64,000 bases of DNA, from assembly GCF_001592825.1 (NCBI RefSeq), contig NZ_LTZG01000032.1, forward strand, positions 204,501 to 268,500, in the 5' to 3' direction. This document shows, in pieces, positions 1 through 7,345 of this stretch. Position 1 is the stretch's first letter; every line of letters begins with the position of its first letter. The notes under the pieces were generated by a model, which did not search any database, was not told where the DNA came from, and saw only the letters and a program-made list of their open reading frames with translations. Both the position numbers and the translations under genes were made by a program. This stretch comes from Planococcus maritimus. GTDB taxonomy: Bacteria; Bacillota; Bacilli; Bacillales_A; Planococcaceae.

Positions 1-115
1 AGAAACGATCTGCATTCACGGCGATGGCAAGACTGCAAAAGAATTTGCAATGCAGATCTCCGGTTCCTTGAAAGAGGCGGGAATCGCTATCCAACATATC
101 CGCAAAATTGTTTAA
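1..115 (+). CDS. pxpA: PxpA/LamB-YcsF family protein, C-terminal end (partial)
   Basis: The reading frame is open from the window edge and ends at TAA 113-115. The visible 37 residues (from ETICIHGDGKTAKEFAMQ onward) resemble the C-terminus of the LamB/YcsF family, whose B. subtilis member is 5-oxoprolinase subunit A. The HGD motif is typical of that family. The next two genes are homologues of ycsG and ycsI, which follow ycsF (pxpA) in B. subtilis, so the context supports the call. Only the tail is visible, so domain content cannot be checked. Confidence 0.75.
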   Translation, partial: ETICIHGDGKTAKEFAMQISGSLKEAGIAIQHIRKIV

Positions 116-137
116 CACCGCCTAAGGAGGAACTTAT

Positions 138-1343
138 ATGGACAATGTCAAAAAGATGAAAAATACCAACCGCAGCGTCCTGCTCGGCGCTGCCTTCCTA
201 ATGGCGACTTCCGCTATCGGACCCGGGTTCTTGACCCAAACAACCGTTTTTACTGAGACTTTATTGGCGTCATTCGGCTTTGTCATCTTAATCTCCATCA
301 TCATCGATATCGGTGCGCAGACGAACATTTGGCGCATCATCGCCATTTCAGGAAAGCGCGCGCAAGATATCGCAAATGATGTGCTGCCAGGGCTCGGTTA
401 TGTGCTGGCGTTTCTCGTCGTCATCGGCGGCCTTGCTTTTAATATCGGGAACATTGCTGGTGCCGGGCTCGGTACGAATGTGTTGTTCGGCATTTCCCCG
501 GAACTCGGCGCCGGACTGAGCGGCTTGCTGGCAGTCGGGATCTTCATGGTGAAAGAAGCGGGACGCGCGATGGACCGCTTCGCCCAAATTCTCGGCTTTG
601 TCATGATCGCCTTGACGATTTATGTCATGATCACCGCACAACCGCCTGTCGGTGAAGCGGTTGCGAAAACTTTTGCTCCTGATACAATCGATATTTTTGC
701 GATCGTCACGCTCGTCGGCGGAACGGTCGGCGGCTATATCACATTCGCCGGCGGCCACCGCTTGATCGATGCCGGTATGACCGGCCAAAGGCATCTGCCG
801 CAAGTGACGCGCAGCTCCATTTATGCGATTGGTGTCGCGTCCATCATGCGCGTCATCTTATTTCTTGCCGTACTCGGTGTTGTCTCGCAAGGGCTTGCAC
901 TCGACCCGGACAATCCACCGGCTTCGGTGTTCCAGCTCGCTGCTGGCAATATCGGCTATAAAATTTTCGGTGTCGTTATGTGGGCAGCCGCAGTCACTTC
1001 AGTCGTCGGCGCCGCTTATACCTCCGTTTCGTTTATCCGTTCGTTCAGCCCGGTGCTTGAGAAATACCACCGCTACCTGACCATTGGCTTTATCGTCATC
1101 TCGACCATCGTCTTTATCTCCATAGGGCGCCCGGTCTTAATTCTCGTGCTTGTCGGTTCACTCAACGGCTTGATCTTGCCGATCGCGCTCGGCGTCATGC
1201 TGATCGCGGCCCACAAAAAGAAAATCGTCGGCGATTACAAACATCCGCTGTGGATGACAATCTTCGGTGTCGTCATCGTGATCGCCATGTCCTGGATGGG
1301 CGGTTACACATTATTGAATGGCATCCCGCAATTATTTAAATAA
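138..1343 (+). CDS. ycsG: NRAMP-family divalent metal/cation transporter (YcsG-like)
   Basis: This 401-residue integral membrane protein has about eleven hydrophobic segments. Near the N-terminus it carries a 'SAIGPGFLTQTTVFT' stretch like the first helix of NRAMP transporters. The ATG at 138 follows a good AGGAGG ribosome site. It lies 22 nt after pxpA and 13 nt before the ycsI-like gene, so the three look co-transcribed, as in B. subtilis. The canonical DPGN metal-binding motif of Mn2+/Fe2+ NRAMPs is not evident. The true substrate is uncertain, and transport linked to 5-oxoproline or organic acid use is possible from the context. Confidence 0.85.
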   Translation: MDNVKKMKNTNRSVLLGAAFLMATSAIGPGFLTQTTVFTETLLASFGFVILISIIIDIGAQTNIWRIIAISGKRAQDIANDVLPGLGYVLAFLVVIGGLAFNIGNIAGAGLGTNVLFGISPELGAGLSGLLAVGIFMVKEAGRAMDRFAQILGFVMIALTIYVMITAQPPVGEAVAKTFAPDTIDIFAIVTLVGGTVGGYITFAGGHRLIDAGMTGQRHLPQVTRSSIYAIGVASIMRVILFLAVLGVVSQGLALDPDNPPASVFQLAAGNIGYKIFGVVMWAAAVTSVVGAAYTSVSFIRSFSPVLEKYHRYLTIGFIVISTIVFISIGRPVLILVLVGSLNGLILPIALGVMLIAAHKKKIVGDYKHPLWMTIFGVVIVIAMSWMGGYTLLNGIPQLFK

Positions 1344-1356
1344 GGAGTGAATGGAC

Positions 1357-2139
1357 ATGCAATTCACATCTCCAGAAGAGCTGCGCAACGCCATCCGGCA
1401 AGGCGATTTCCAAGCCCCGACTTCGGGATTCGCCCCCGGATTCATCCAAACGAACCTGGCGATTTTGCCAAAAGACATGGCGTTTGAATTTCTGCTGTTC
1501 TGTCAGCGCAATCCAAAAGCCTGTCCGGTCATCGACGTCACAGAACCCGGTTCATTTGTTCCGGCATTGTCCGCGCCGCATGCAGATTTGCGCACCGACA
1601 TTCCGAAATACCGCATCTACCGTGATGGCGTGTTGACGGAAGAAACAACAGACATCCGCCCGTTATGGACAGATGACATGGTCGCTTTCCTGCTTGGCTG
1701 CAGCTTTACATTCGAAGAAGCGCTGACGCAAAACGGCATCCCGATGCGCCATCAACAACAGGGCTGCAACGTGCCGATGTATAAGACATCAATTCCCGCT
1801 GTCCCGGCCGGCCGTTTCCAAGGCCCGACTGTCGTTAGCATGCGCCCGGTCAAGGAACAAGACATTGTCCGCGCGGTGCAAGTGACGAGCCGCTTCCCGA
1901 ACGTCCACGGCGCTCCCGTCCATATCGGCAACCCCGAATCGATTGGCATCCAAGACATCAACAAGCCCGATTTCGGCGATGCCGTTGAAATTAAAGAAGG
2001 CGAAGTGCCGGTCTTCTGGGCATGCGGCGTCACGCCACAAGCTGTCGCGATGGAAAGCAAGCCTCCCTTGATGATCACCCATGCACCTGGCCATATGTTC
2101 GTCACTGACTTGAAATCAGAAAACTTTAGCGTGTTTTAA
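1357..2139 (+). CDS. ycsI: Putative hydro-lyase, DUF1445 (YcsI family)
   Basis: This 260-residue soluble protein belongs to the DUF1445/YcsI family, related to D-glutamate cyclase. Conserved-looking blocks are GFAPGFIQTNLAIL near the N-terminus and VPVFWACGVTPQ and THAPGHMFVTD near the C-terminus. Two ATGs are possible. The one at 1351 is only 3 nt after AGGAG, while the one at 1357 has a 9-nt spacing, so 1357 is preferred. The gene follows the NRAMP gene directly and closes the pxpA-ycsG-ycsI cluster. The substrate is not known from sequence. Confidence 0.85.
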   Translation: MQFTSPEELRNAIRQGDFQAPTSGFAPGFIQTNLAILPKDMAFEFLLFCQRNPKACPVIDVTEPGSFVPALSAPHADLRTDIPKYRIYRDGVLTEETTDIRPLWTDDMVAFLLGCSFTFEEALTQNGIPMRHQQQGCNVPMYKTSIPAVPAGRFQGPTVVSMRPVKEQDIVRAVQVTSRFPNVHGAPVHIGNPESIGIQDINKPDFGDAVEIKEGEVPVFWACGVTPQAVAMESKPPLMITHAPGHMFVTDLKSENFSVF

Positions 2140-2147
2140 CCCATTCA

Positions 2148-2205
2148 AAAAGCGCCTGTATGAAAAAGTTGCCAATTCGGCTCTTTTCCATACAGGCGCT
2201 TTTTT
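2148..2205. terminator. Bidirectional intrinsic terminator between ycsI and the Nudix gene
   Basis: A long inverted repeat has arms AAAAAGCGCCTGTATG and CATACAGGCGCTTTTTT, with a loop of about 24 nt. A-tract and T-tract ends allow termination from both strands. It sits between convergent genes and slightly overlaps the stop of the Nudix gene. Confidence 0.85.
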
Positions 2206-2833
2206 AGTCATCCATTAACTTGCGGCGGATACGGATCGCCACTTGCTGCCAGTAAGTGAGTTGATGCGGCACGAAATCGGCCAAGCCGATTTTCTGATGA
2301 AACGGCTGCCTTCCCTCTGTCGTTTCAATAAACCCACGGACATCGATTGCTTCTGTCTGCTTCATGCACAGTTCAAAGAAAGCCAGAAACTCGACAGCGA
2401 CCATGCCTGAGACTTCCCCTGGTTGCAGGCGGTAATCCTCCAGGTCAACCTGCATGCCTTCGTACAAATGAAGAAAAGCGCGCTCGCGGTCGGTAAATCC
2501 AGGCAAGACGATCTCGTCATGCACGACACCTAGCTGCGCCAATTGTTCAAATGACAGCGCCAAGCCAAGCTCTTCTTCAATTTCCCGAACGCCGTCTCGC
2601 ATCGATTCGTGCGCTGCGATATGGCCAGCTGCCGTAATGTCGAAAAGCCCGGGAAAGTCTGCTTTATCTTGGCTCCTTAGCTGCAAATGAATCAAGGTGC
2701 GCCCTTGTTCACGCGAAACGATCCAGCAATGAAAGGTCTCGTGCCACAAACCTTGGCGATGGACTTCTTCCCGAGTCGCTACCCCGGACAGAGCGCCTTG
2801 CTCGGTTACGCAGGCAATTTTCTCAATAGCCAT
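2204..2833 (-). CDS. Nudix hydrolase (isopentenyl-diphosphate-isomerase-like subgroup)
   Basis: This 209-residue protein has a Nudix box around 'GHIAAHE...REIEEELGL', with the helix REIEEEL coordinating Mg2+. The spacing between the first Glu and REIEEE appears one residue shorter than the classic GX5EX7REUXEEXGU. The upstream 'GVATREEVHRQGLWHETFHCWIV' type of segment is typical of the YfcD/Idi-like Nudix subgroup. Upstream in-frame codons exist to 2926, but the ATG at 2833 has a GGAG site 8 nt away and removes a non-homologous extension. It overlaps the end of the GNAT gene by 11 nt, suggesting translational coupling. The substrate is unknown. Confidence 0.85.
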   Translation of the reverse strand: MAIEKIACVTEQGALSGVATREEVHRQGLWHETFHCWIVSREQGRTLIHLQLRSQDKADFPGLFDITAAGHIAAHESMRDGVREIEEELGLALSFEQLAQLGVVHDEIVLPGFTDRERAFLHLYEGMQVDLEDYRLQPGEVSGMVAVEFLAFFELCMKQTEAIDVRGFIETTEGRQPFHQKIGLADFVPHQLTYWQQVAIRIRRKLMDD

Positions 2834-3293
2834 CGCGCAATCTCCAAAACACCAGCTCTTTTGATTGGGCGGTGCGTTCAAACCCGAGCTTCTCGAGCAC
2901 ACGGATCGAAGGCTCGTTGTCTTCATAGCATTCCGCCGTCACTTCACGCACTTCCGGAAACGCAAAAGCCCAGTCGATTAAGCCTTGCACGCCTTCTGTC
3001 GCGTAGCCGTTCCCTTGATACGGTTCTTTTATGCCATAGCCGATCTCCACTTTTCCGGCTTTGTCTGGACATCCCTTGAACCCCATATCGCCAATCGGTG
3101 CGCCGGATTGGTCAAAAGCGATCCATGCCCCCCAGCCGTGGAGACGCTGATCTTGTTTTAAATCGTCCAGATGTAGGGTAATGTGTGCATCCATCGCATA
3201 ACTGCCATACAAATTCCGATACAGTTCTTCAGTGATGGGGATTAACTTTAGCCGCTCCGTCTGAATTTCTTTCGGTAATGAATTGGTGTTCAT
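2823..3293 (-). CDS. GNAT family N-acetyltransferase (RimJ/RimL type)
   Basis: This 156-residue protein has the RimL-type start 'IQTERLKLIPI'. Its acetyl-CoA-binding motif is 'YQGNGYATEG' (Q/RxxGxG/A). A typical end is 'NEPSIRVLEKLGF'. The start ATG has a strong AAGGAGG site. It lies between the arylamine N-acetyltransferase gene upstream and the Nudix gene downstream, with short spacing, so the three probably form one transcript. The acceptor substrate cannot be told. Confidence 0.85.
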   Translation of the reverse strand: MNTNSLPKEIQTERLKLIPITEELYRNLYGSYAMDAHITLHLDDLKQDQRLHGWGAWIAFDQSGAPIGDMGFKGCPDKAGKVEIGYGIKEPYQGNGYATEGVQGLIDWAFAFPEVREVTAECYEDNEPSIRVLEKLGFERTAQSKELVFWRLRDGY

Positions 3294-3314
3294 ATTTTTG
3301 CCTCCTTGCCTTGC

Positions 3315-4124
3315 TCAGTCCATGCTTTTGTAAAATGACAGTGCTTCTTTGATGATCTCGCGCGCGTACCCTGATCGCCCCTGGATGCGCTCCACCCATG
3401 CGTCAAAGCTTGCGGCAGCTTCCTCCTGAACCAAGCCCTTGCTTGTGCTGAGCTCGCTTTGCCAATCATTGAATTCCCAATGCGCCACTTCTCCTGCGTA
3501 AGGCACACGGACTTCGATGAGCGGCGTTGTGCCGAGCTGATGCTGTGAATATTCCGCTGCCTGCCAAAATGCTTCTTCGCTAACCGGAGCGAGTGAATAC
3601 TTCTGTACCGACAACTTCCCGCCCGGCCGCTGATAAACGATCGTTATGCCATCCGGCTCAGCCGATAATTGCACATCTGCTCCCGGGAAAAATCCTGTTT
3701 GCGGGGCATCCGAAAAAGAGGCATCTTGCGTGTCTACTAAAATCGGCTGAATCCACTGGTCTCCTAAATCACACAGAAAGCGCCTGCCCTGCCCGTCGAT
3801 TGCCACAACCGCTGCATGCGCTTCTGCCGTGCTGAGTTCCGACCCAACCGGATAGGCCTCGATTCCCGCTTCGCGAAATTCCGCCAGCAGCCAAAGCGCC
3901 AGGTCAAAGCAATTCCCGCCAAGCCCGTAAGCCTCACGATGCTCCCGCATTTGGTCGACGCTGCGCTGCTTTTTCAATCCAGCCCGTTCGTAATTCCAGG
4001 CCTTCACCAAATTATCCATCGGCAGCCCGTCAAAGCGCTGCCAGACATTCAGAAGATGTTCACCTGCCCGCATTGCCCAATCCCCTCTCCTCGTCCATCT
4101 TCCCTTACTTTCGATTCGGGGCAT
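3315..4124 (-). CDS. Arylamine N-acetyltransferase family protein
   Basis: This 269-residue protein has the fold motifs of arylamine N-acetyltransferases. These are a GGNCFDLALWLL block with the presumed nucleophile Cys72, an 'AEAHAAVV' block with His103, and 'FLCDLGD' with Asp119, together a plausible Cys-His-Asp triad. The usual RGGxCxE motif is altered to LGGNCFD, so substrate range may differ. The ATG at 4124 has AGGA 6 nt upstream. An internal ATG at 4073, behind AGGGG, would remove a 17-residue tail-like extension, so the start is uncertain. Confidence 0.75.
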   Translation of the reverse strand: MPRIESKGRWTRRGDWAMRAGEHLLNVWQRFDGLPMDNLVKAWNYERAGLKKQRSVDQMREHREAYGLGGNCFDLALWLLAEFREAGIEAYPVGSELSTAEAHAAVVAIDGQGRRFLCDLGDQWIQPILVDTQDASFSDAPQTGFFPGADVQLSAEPDGITIVYQRPGGKLSVQKYSLAPVSEEAFWQAAEYSQHQLGTTPLIEVRVPYAGEVAHWEFNDWQSELSTSKGLVQEEAAASFDAWVERIQGRSGYAREIIKEALSFYKSMD

Positions 4125-4139
4125 CTATATTCCTGCATG

Positions 4140-4167
4140 AAAAAAAGAAGGCCTGAGCCTTCTTTTT
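4140..4167 (-). terminator. Hairpin with U-tract upstream of the arylamine N-acetyltransferase gene
   Basis: AAAAAGAAGGC and GCCTTCTTTTT arms form a near-perfect stem with poly-A/T flanks. It is nearly the same hairpin as the fla-operon terminator at 4404-4431. The two bracket a palindromic repeat. It would stop read-through into the NAT gene. Confidence 0.6.
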
Positions 4168-4195
4168 CGATCTTATCGAGAAAGTTAAAAAGTCG

Positions 4196-4315
4196 TATTT
4201 TCCGAAGCTTATCGCTCGCTTTCCGTGGGCTCGCGCCCAAGCCTCCTCAGCCGCTCTGCGTCTTGCGGGGTCTCGGTCGTCTCGCTGATCCACCGGAGTC
4301 GAGCGAACGCTTCTC
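4196..4315. repeat. Diverged intergenic palindromic repeat (Bacillales GC-rich type)
   Basis: This is a GC-rich, imperfectly palindromic block containing 'CTTTCCGTGGGCTCGCGC' and 'GGAGTCGAGCGAACGC'. It lies between two AT-rich terminators and has no ORF with coding features. The 'GCTTTCCG-GGGCTCGCG' core resembles the start of the two 116-bp repeats at 10534 and 33040, so it may be a diverged relative. The gap 4125-4429 holds only this repeat and the two terminators. Confidence 0.5.
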
Positions 4316-4403
4316 CAAATACTTAGAGAGATCATTGATTTCTAATAGTAGAAAAGAAGATTCTTTTGATTATTAATGAATTGTAGAATTCTTCAATACT
4401 ATT

Positions 4404-4431
4404 AAAAAAAGAAGGCCGAGGCCTTCTTTTT
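4404..4431 (-). terminator. Intrinsic terminator at the end of the fla operon
   Basis: A perfect 12-bp stem (AAAAAGAAGGCC / GGCCTTCTTTTT) with a 2-nt loop and a U-tract follows and overlaps the stop codon of the PilZ gene. It is the first strong terminator after the operon riboswitch that I found on this strand. Confidence 0.85.
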
Positions 4432-4780
4432 AGTCATTCAACAAACTTCTGCGTTTGCGGATCTGGTATGTATTCAATTGCTGAAACAACTTAGGCACTG
4501 CCCGCTGGCCCGCCAAAAATTCCACAGCGTATTCGAAACTATAGTCTTTCGCTACCTTGCGGATAATGTGCCCTTCTAATTCAAAAGGTTCATCCAACAA
4601 CGCAAAGCGACACAGCACTTTTTCGCGAAGCGCGATGTCAAAATAGCCGTCGAAAACCACTCCGCCCGCACTTAAATTGGAAATGTCTATAAGCACTTCC
4701 CCACCTTCTGGAACCACCAATTTCCCATCAATGGTCCGAACAAACGATACACGAAAGAATTCCCTTCGATTATCCTCCAT
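4430..4780 (-). CDS. Single-domain PilZ protein (c-di-GMP receptor) at the end of the fla operon
   Basis: This 116-residue protein consists of one PilZ domain. The c-di-GMP motif RxxxR is present as 'RREFFR' near residue 5, followed by 'NLSAGG' ([D/N]xSxxG) about 35 residues later. It lacks the N-terminal YcgR domain of B. subtilis MotI/YpfA. The ATG at 4780 is preceded by GGGAG at 9 nt, while the ATG at 4804 has no site. Being the last gene of the flagellar operon, it probably links c-di-GMP to motor or flagellar activity; that role is inference. Confidence 0.85.
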   Translation of the reverse strand: MEDNRREFFRVSFVRTIDGKLVVPEGGEVLIDISNLSAGGVVFDGYFDIALREKVLCRFALLDEPFELEGHIIRKVAKDYSFEYAVEFLAGQRAVPKLFQQLNTYQIRKRRSLLND

Positions 4781-4809
4781 TGCGGCGTATCTCCCTTCCC
4801 CCATACTGC

Positions 4810-5244
4810 TTACATATAAAGATTCAGCAGCAAACCTTTTATTTCCCCTATTGTATCCAGCACCCCAATATATTCCACTTCATTATCCAGTAATTGATCT
4901 TGCAGCGCAATTACTTTTTCATCAATGACTTTCACGAGCTGATGAGGCGGGGTCCCTTCCCCAAAATTTCCGGCAGCTTGGTCAGTCAGTTGCATCCCGT
5001 GGCGAAGCGATTCCTTGAGAAATTGTTTGATGGATTGTTTATACGCCACCACATTCTCCAGGGTCCTATGTTCCGCGAGCCGTTTGCCGGTTTGCTCCAC
5101 ATTGGTGAACAACGGCGTCAGCGCATCGCGGCGAAGTTCTGTGCGGGATTGCTTCATCACCTGTGCAAATCCGCCGCCTGATGGTTTTAAAGCGGCCGTA
5201 TTGGGTTGTTCCGAAGGCCGCGGCCTTGCAGCATCAATGCGCAT
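4810..5244 (-). CDS. yaaR: YaaR family protein (DUF327)
   Basis: This 144-residue protein matches the DUF327/YaaR family. Features are the 'GKRLAEHRTLENVVAYKQSIKQFLKE' type helix and a C-terminal 'IGEIKGLLLNLY' ending typical of the family. It is predicted to be helical and cytoplasmic. The molecular role is unknown. In B. subtilis yaaR lies elsewhere in the genome, so its place here between swrB and the PilZ gene suggests a motility link in this organism. Confidence 0.85.
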   Translation of the reverse strand: MRIDAARPRPSEQPNTAALKPSGGGFAQVMKQSRTELRRDALTPLFTNVEQTGKRLAEHRTLENVVAYKQSIKQFLKESLRHGMQLTDQAAGNFGEGTPPHQLVKVIDEKVIALQDQLLDNEVEYIGVLDTIGEIKGLLLNLYM

Positions 5245-5257
5245 CTTTCTCCCCCAC

Positions 5258-5701
5258 CTACTGAATCTGTCTTTTCTTCTCTAATTGCACGGCGACTTCC
5301 ACTTCGCCGATCGGCAGTTCCAAAAGTTTCGCGATATGGGCAGCTGAAAAGCCCTGCCTCATCAATTGCCTCACTTGGTCCCGGCGGCTGCTTTCAACTG
5401 CAGGCACAACCACGTCATCAAGCGCACTTTCCGGTTGGACTGCTGGCACTGTCGGGAGATCCGCTTTTCCCCCTCCGGCCATTTTCGCTTCCGCCTGTTC
5501 CAAGCGCTCCATCAGTTTATCGTACAAGGCATCGTTTTCCTGTTCGACAGCTGCGACGAACTCCGCCATCGCCGCCTCAAGCCGTTCGGACTCCTGCTCG
5601 ACCATGAGTTTCCTCGATAATATCAATTTGACGTTCAGCAATACCAATAAAGTGCTGACCACTATCAATAGCGTTACCATCTGCTCCCTGCTTTCCTTCA
5701 C
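5258..5701 (-). CDS. swrB: SwrB-like membrane protein (DUF6115)
   Basis: This 147-residue protein has one N-terminal transmembrane helix (about residues 8-28, MVTLLIVVSTLLVLL), then a coiled-coil stretch, and a C-terminal helix-turn-helix-like segment 'MRQGFSAAHIAKLLELPIGEVE'. That architecture and its position directly after sigD match SwrB of B. subtilis, which promotes flagellar type III export activation. The GTG at 5701 abuts the sigD stop. An ATG at 5680, just before the membrane helix, has GGGAG only 3 nt away, so the start is uncertain. Confidence 0.8.
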   Translation of the reverse strand: MKESREQMVTLLIVVSTLLVLLNVKLILSRKLMVEQESERLEAAMAEFVAAVEQENDALYDKLMERLEQAEAKMAGGGKADLPTVPAVQPESALDDVVVPAVESSRRDQVRQLMRQGFSAAHIAKLLELPIGEVEVAVQLEKKRQIQ

Positions 5702-6469
5702 TTAATAATGTTCATGGACCGATAACATCGCTGCATGCAGCCGGAGCATCGCTTTGGAATGCAATTGCGACACTCTCGAAACGCTGAGCCCGAGAATTTC
5801 AGCGATTTCGGTCAGCTTCATCTCTTCAAAATAGCATAAGGAAACCGTCAATTTTTCTTTTTCCGGAAGCTTGGCGATGGCTTTCGACAAAGCGTCTTTC
5901 GTCAATTGCCCAGACAGCTCTCGTTCCGGAGAACCGGCGACAGCTCGCGGCAAGCGATCTTCCATGTTCGCCTGATCATCGTCCATCGACAGCATCGCCG
6001 ATAAAGCAGCTTCTGACACTGCACGATTCAACTCTGCTGGAGTCATCCCCAAATGCTCGCTCACTTCCTGGTCGCTGACGCTCTCGCCTTTACGCTGTTC
6101 GAGTTCGGCGTATGCTTTTTCGATTTTCTTGACCTTATCCCGCAGCGAGCGCGGCAGCCAGTCGCTTTTTCGCAAGCCATCGATGATCGCCCCTTTGATG
6201 CGCCAGGCGGCATAGGTTTCGAACTTCCAGTCTTTCTCGGGCTTGAATTTATCGAGGGCATCCAGCAAGCCTTCGTAGGCGTAGCTTCGGACTTCATCTT
6301 TATCGACGGTTTTCGGCAAGCTGATGAGAAAGCGTTGAATCACATAATCCACCAAGGGCAAGTATTTCGCGACTAAATAATCGCCGGCGTCCTGGTCCCT
6401 ATGCTGCTGCCAGTTGTCCCATTGCGCCAGTTCTGCATTCGACAATTTCTGATTTACCAAGCTGTCCAC
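5702..6469 (-). CDS. sigD: RNA polymerase sigma factor SigD/FliA (flagellar)
   Basis: This 255-residue sigma-70 family protein has region 2 ('EVRSYAYEGLLDALDKFKP', 'KFETYAAWRIKGAIIDGLRKSDWLPRSLR') and region 4 ('LTEIAEILGLSVSRVSQLHSKAMLRL'), typical of SigD/FliA. It directs late flagellar genes; four matching promoters occur in this window. FlgM (30173-30445) is the presumed anti-sigma factor. The start is a GTG at 6469 or, better spaced from AGAGGGG, a TTG at 6460. In B. subtilis five che genes lie between flhG and sigD; here they are missing. Confidence 0.95.
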   Translation of the reverse strand: MDSLVNQKLSNAELAQWDNWQQHRDQDAGDYLVAKYLPLVDYVIQRFLISLPKTVDKDEVRSYAYEGLLDALDKFKPEKDWKFETYAAWRIKGAIIDGLRKSDWLPRSLRDKVKKIEKAYAELEQRKGESVSDQEVSEHLGMTPAELNRAVSEAALSAMLSMDDDQANMEDRLPRAVAGSPERELSGQLTKDALSKAIAKLPEKEKLTVSLCYFEEMKLTEIAEILGLSVSRVSQLHSKAMLRLHAAMLSVHEHY

Positions 6470-6487
6470 CCCTCTTCCGCTATGCCT

Positions 6488-7345
6488 TTATTTAAAGAAT
6501 AATTTCATGACGAATCCTCGAAGCCCAATCTTGAACGGCGACGGCATCTCCAGATACTCTGCGGTGAGCATACGCAACGCCTTGCTCGCCGCACTGTTCG
6601 GATGGGCTAGCAAGAACGGTTGCTGCATTTTCACCGCTTGCGGTACGTGAAAGTCCGATGGCAAGATGCCGAGCGTCCGGATGTCTTTGTCCAGGAAATT
6701 CCTGGCGACTTTCGTGAAATTCATGGCTGTCTGCTGTCCTTCTTTGCCATCGGTGCATTGATTGACGACGAGCCGGATTGCCAAGTCTGAATCTTTGGCG
6801 TGCATCACCTTGACGACCGAATAGGCATCCGTGACCGAGGTCGGTTCAGGCGTCGTGACGAGCAATACTTCATCGGCTGCGAGCAGAAAGCGCATATTGT
6901 TTTCCGACAAGCCCGCTCCTGTATCGAGCAGCACGAAATCCACTTGTCCTTGAAGGCTTCCGAGCTGTTCCATGAAGTGTTTCATTTTATCCGCACTGAT
7001 TTCAAGCAAGCCTGAAAACCCTTGCCCCCCGGCGATCAACTGCAAGCCGAGCGGTCCTTTTTCGATAAGCTCTTGGATCGATAATTGCTTGTCGAGCATG
7101 CCAGCAATGGTTTGTTTGGGAACGTGGCCGAACAGAATGTCGATATTGGCAAAGCCCAAATCAACATCGATGATCAGCACCGATTTCCCTTGTTCGATCA
7201 ACGCGAGCGCGAAATTCAAAGTGAAATTCGATTTGCCGACGCCGCCTTTTCCGCTCGTCACAGCCAAGACACGTGTGTTGCGCGTGATTGGCTTGGCATT
7301 TTTGCGTGTCATCTTTTCCCTTAACTGAATGGCTTGGTCACGCAT
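6488..7345 (-). CDS. flhG: MinD-like ATPase FlhG (YlxH)
   Basis: This 285-residue ParA/MinD-type ATPase has a deviant Walker A motif 'SGKGGVGKSN', a switch I region 'DVDLGFANIDILFG', and 'LLDTGAGLSE'. It has a basic C-terminal tail that could bind membrane. With FlhF it controls flagellar number and placement. The ATG at 7345 follows GGGGGAGC and overlaps the flhF stop by 8 nt. The longer frame to 7375 lacks homology. Confidence 0.93.
   Translation of the reverse strand: MRDQAIQLREKMTRKNAKPITRNTRVLAVTSGKGGVGKSNFTLNFALALIEQGKSVLIIDVDLGFANIDILFGHVPKQTIAGMLDKQLSIQELIEKGPLGLQLIAGGQGFSGLLEISADKMKHFMEQLGSLQGQVDFVLLDTGAGLSENNMRFLLAADEVLLVTTPEPTSVTDAYSVVKVMHAKDSDLAIRLVVNQCTDGKEGQQTAMNFTKVARNFLDKDIRTLGILPSDFHVPQAVKMQQPFLLAHPNSAASKALRMLTAEYLEMPSPFKIGLRGFVMKLFFK

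Noticed and set aside
348..803. Minus-strand ORF inside the NRAMP gene
   Set aside because: It is the antisense shadow of a well-supported membrane protein gene, with a charged, low-complexity translation.
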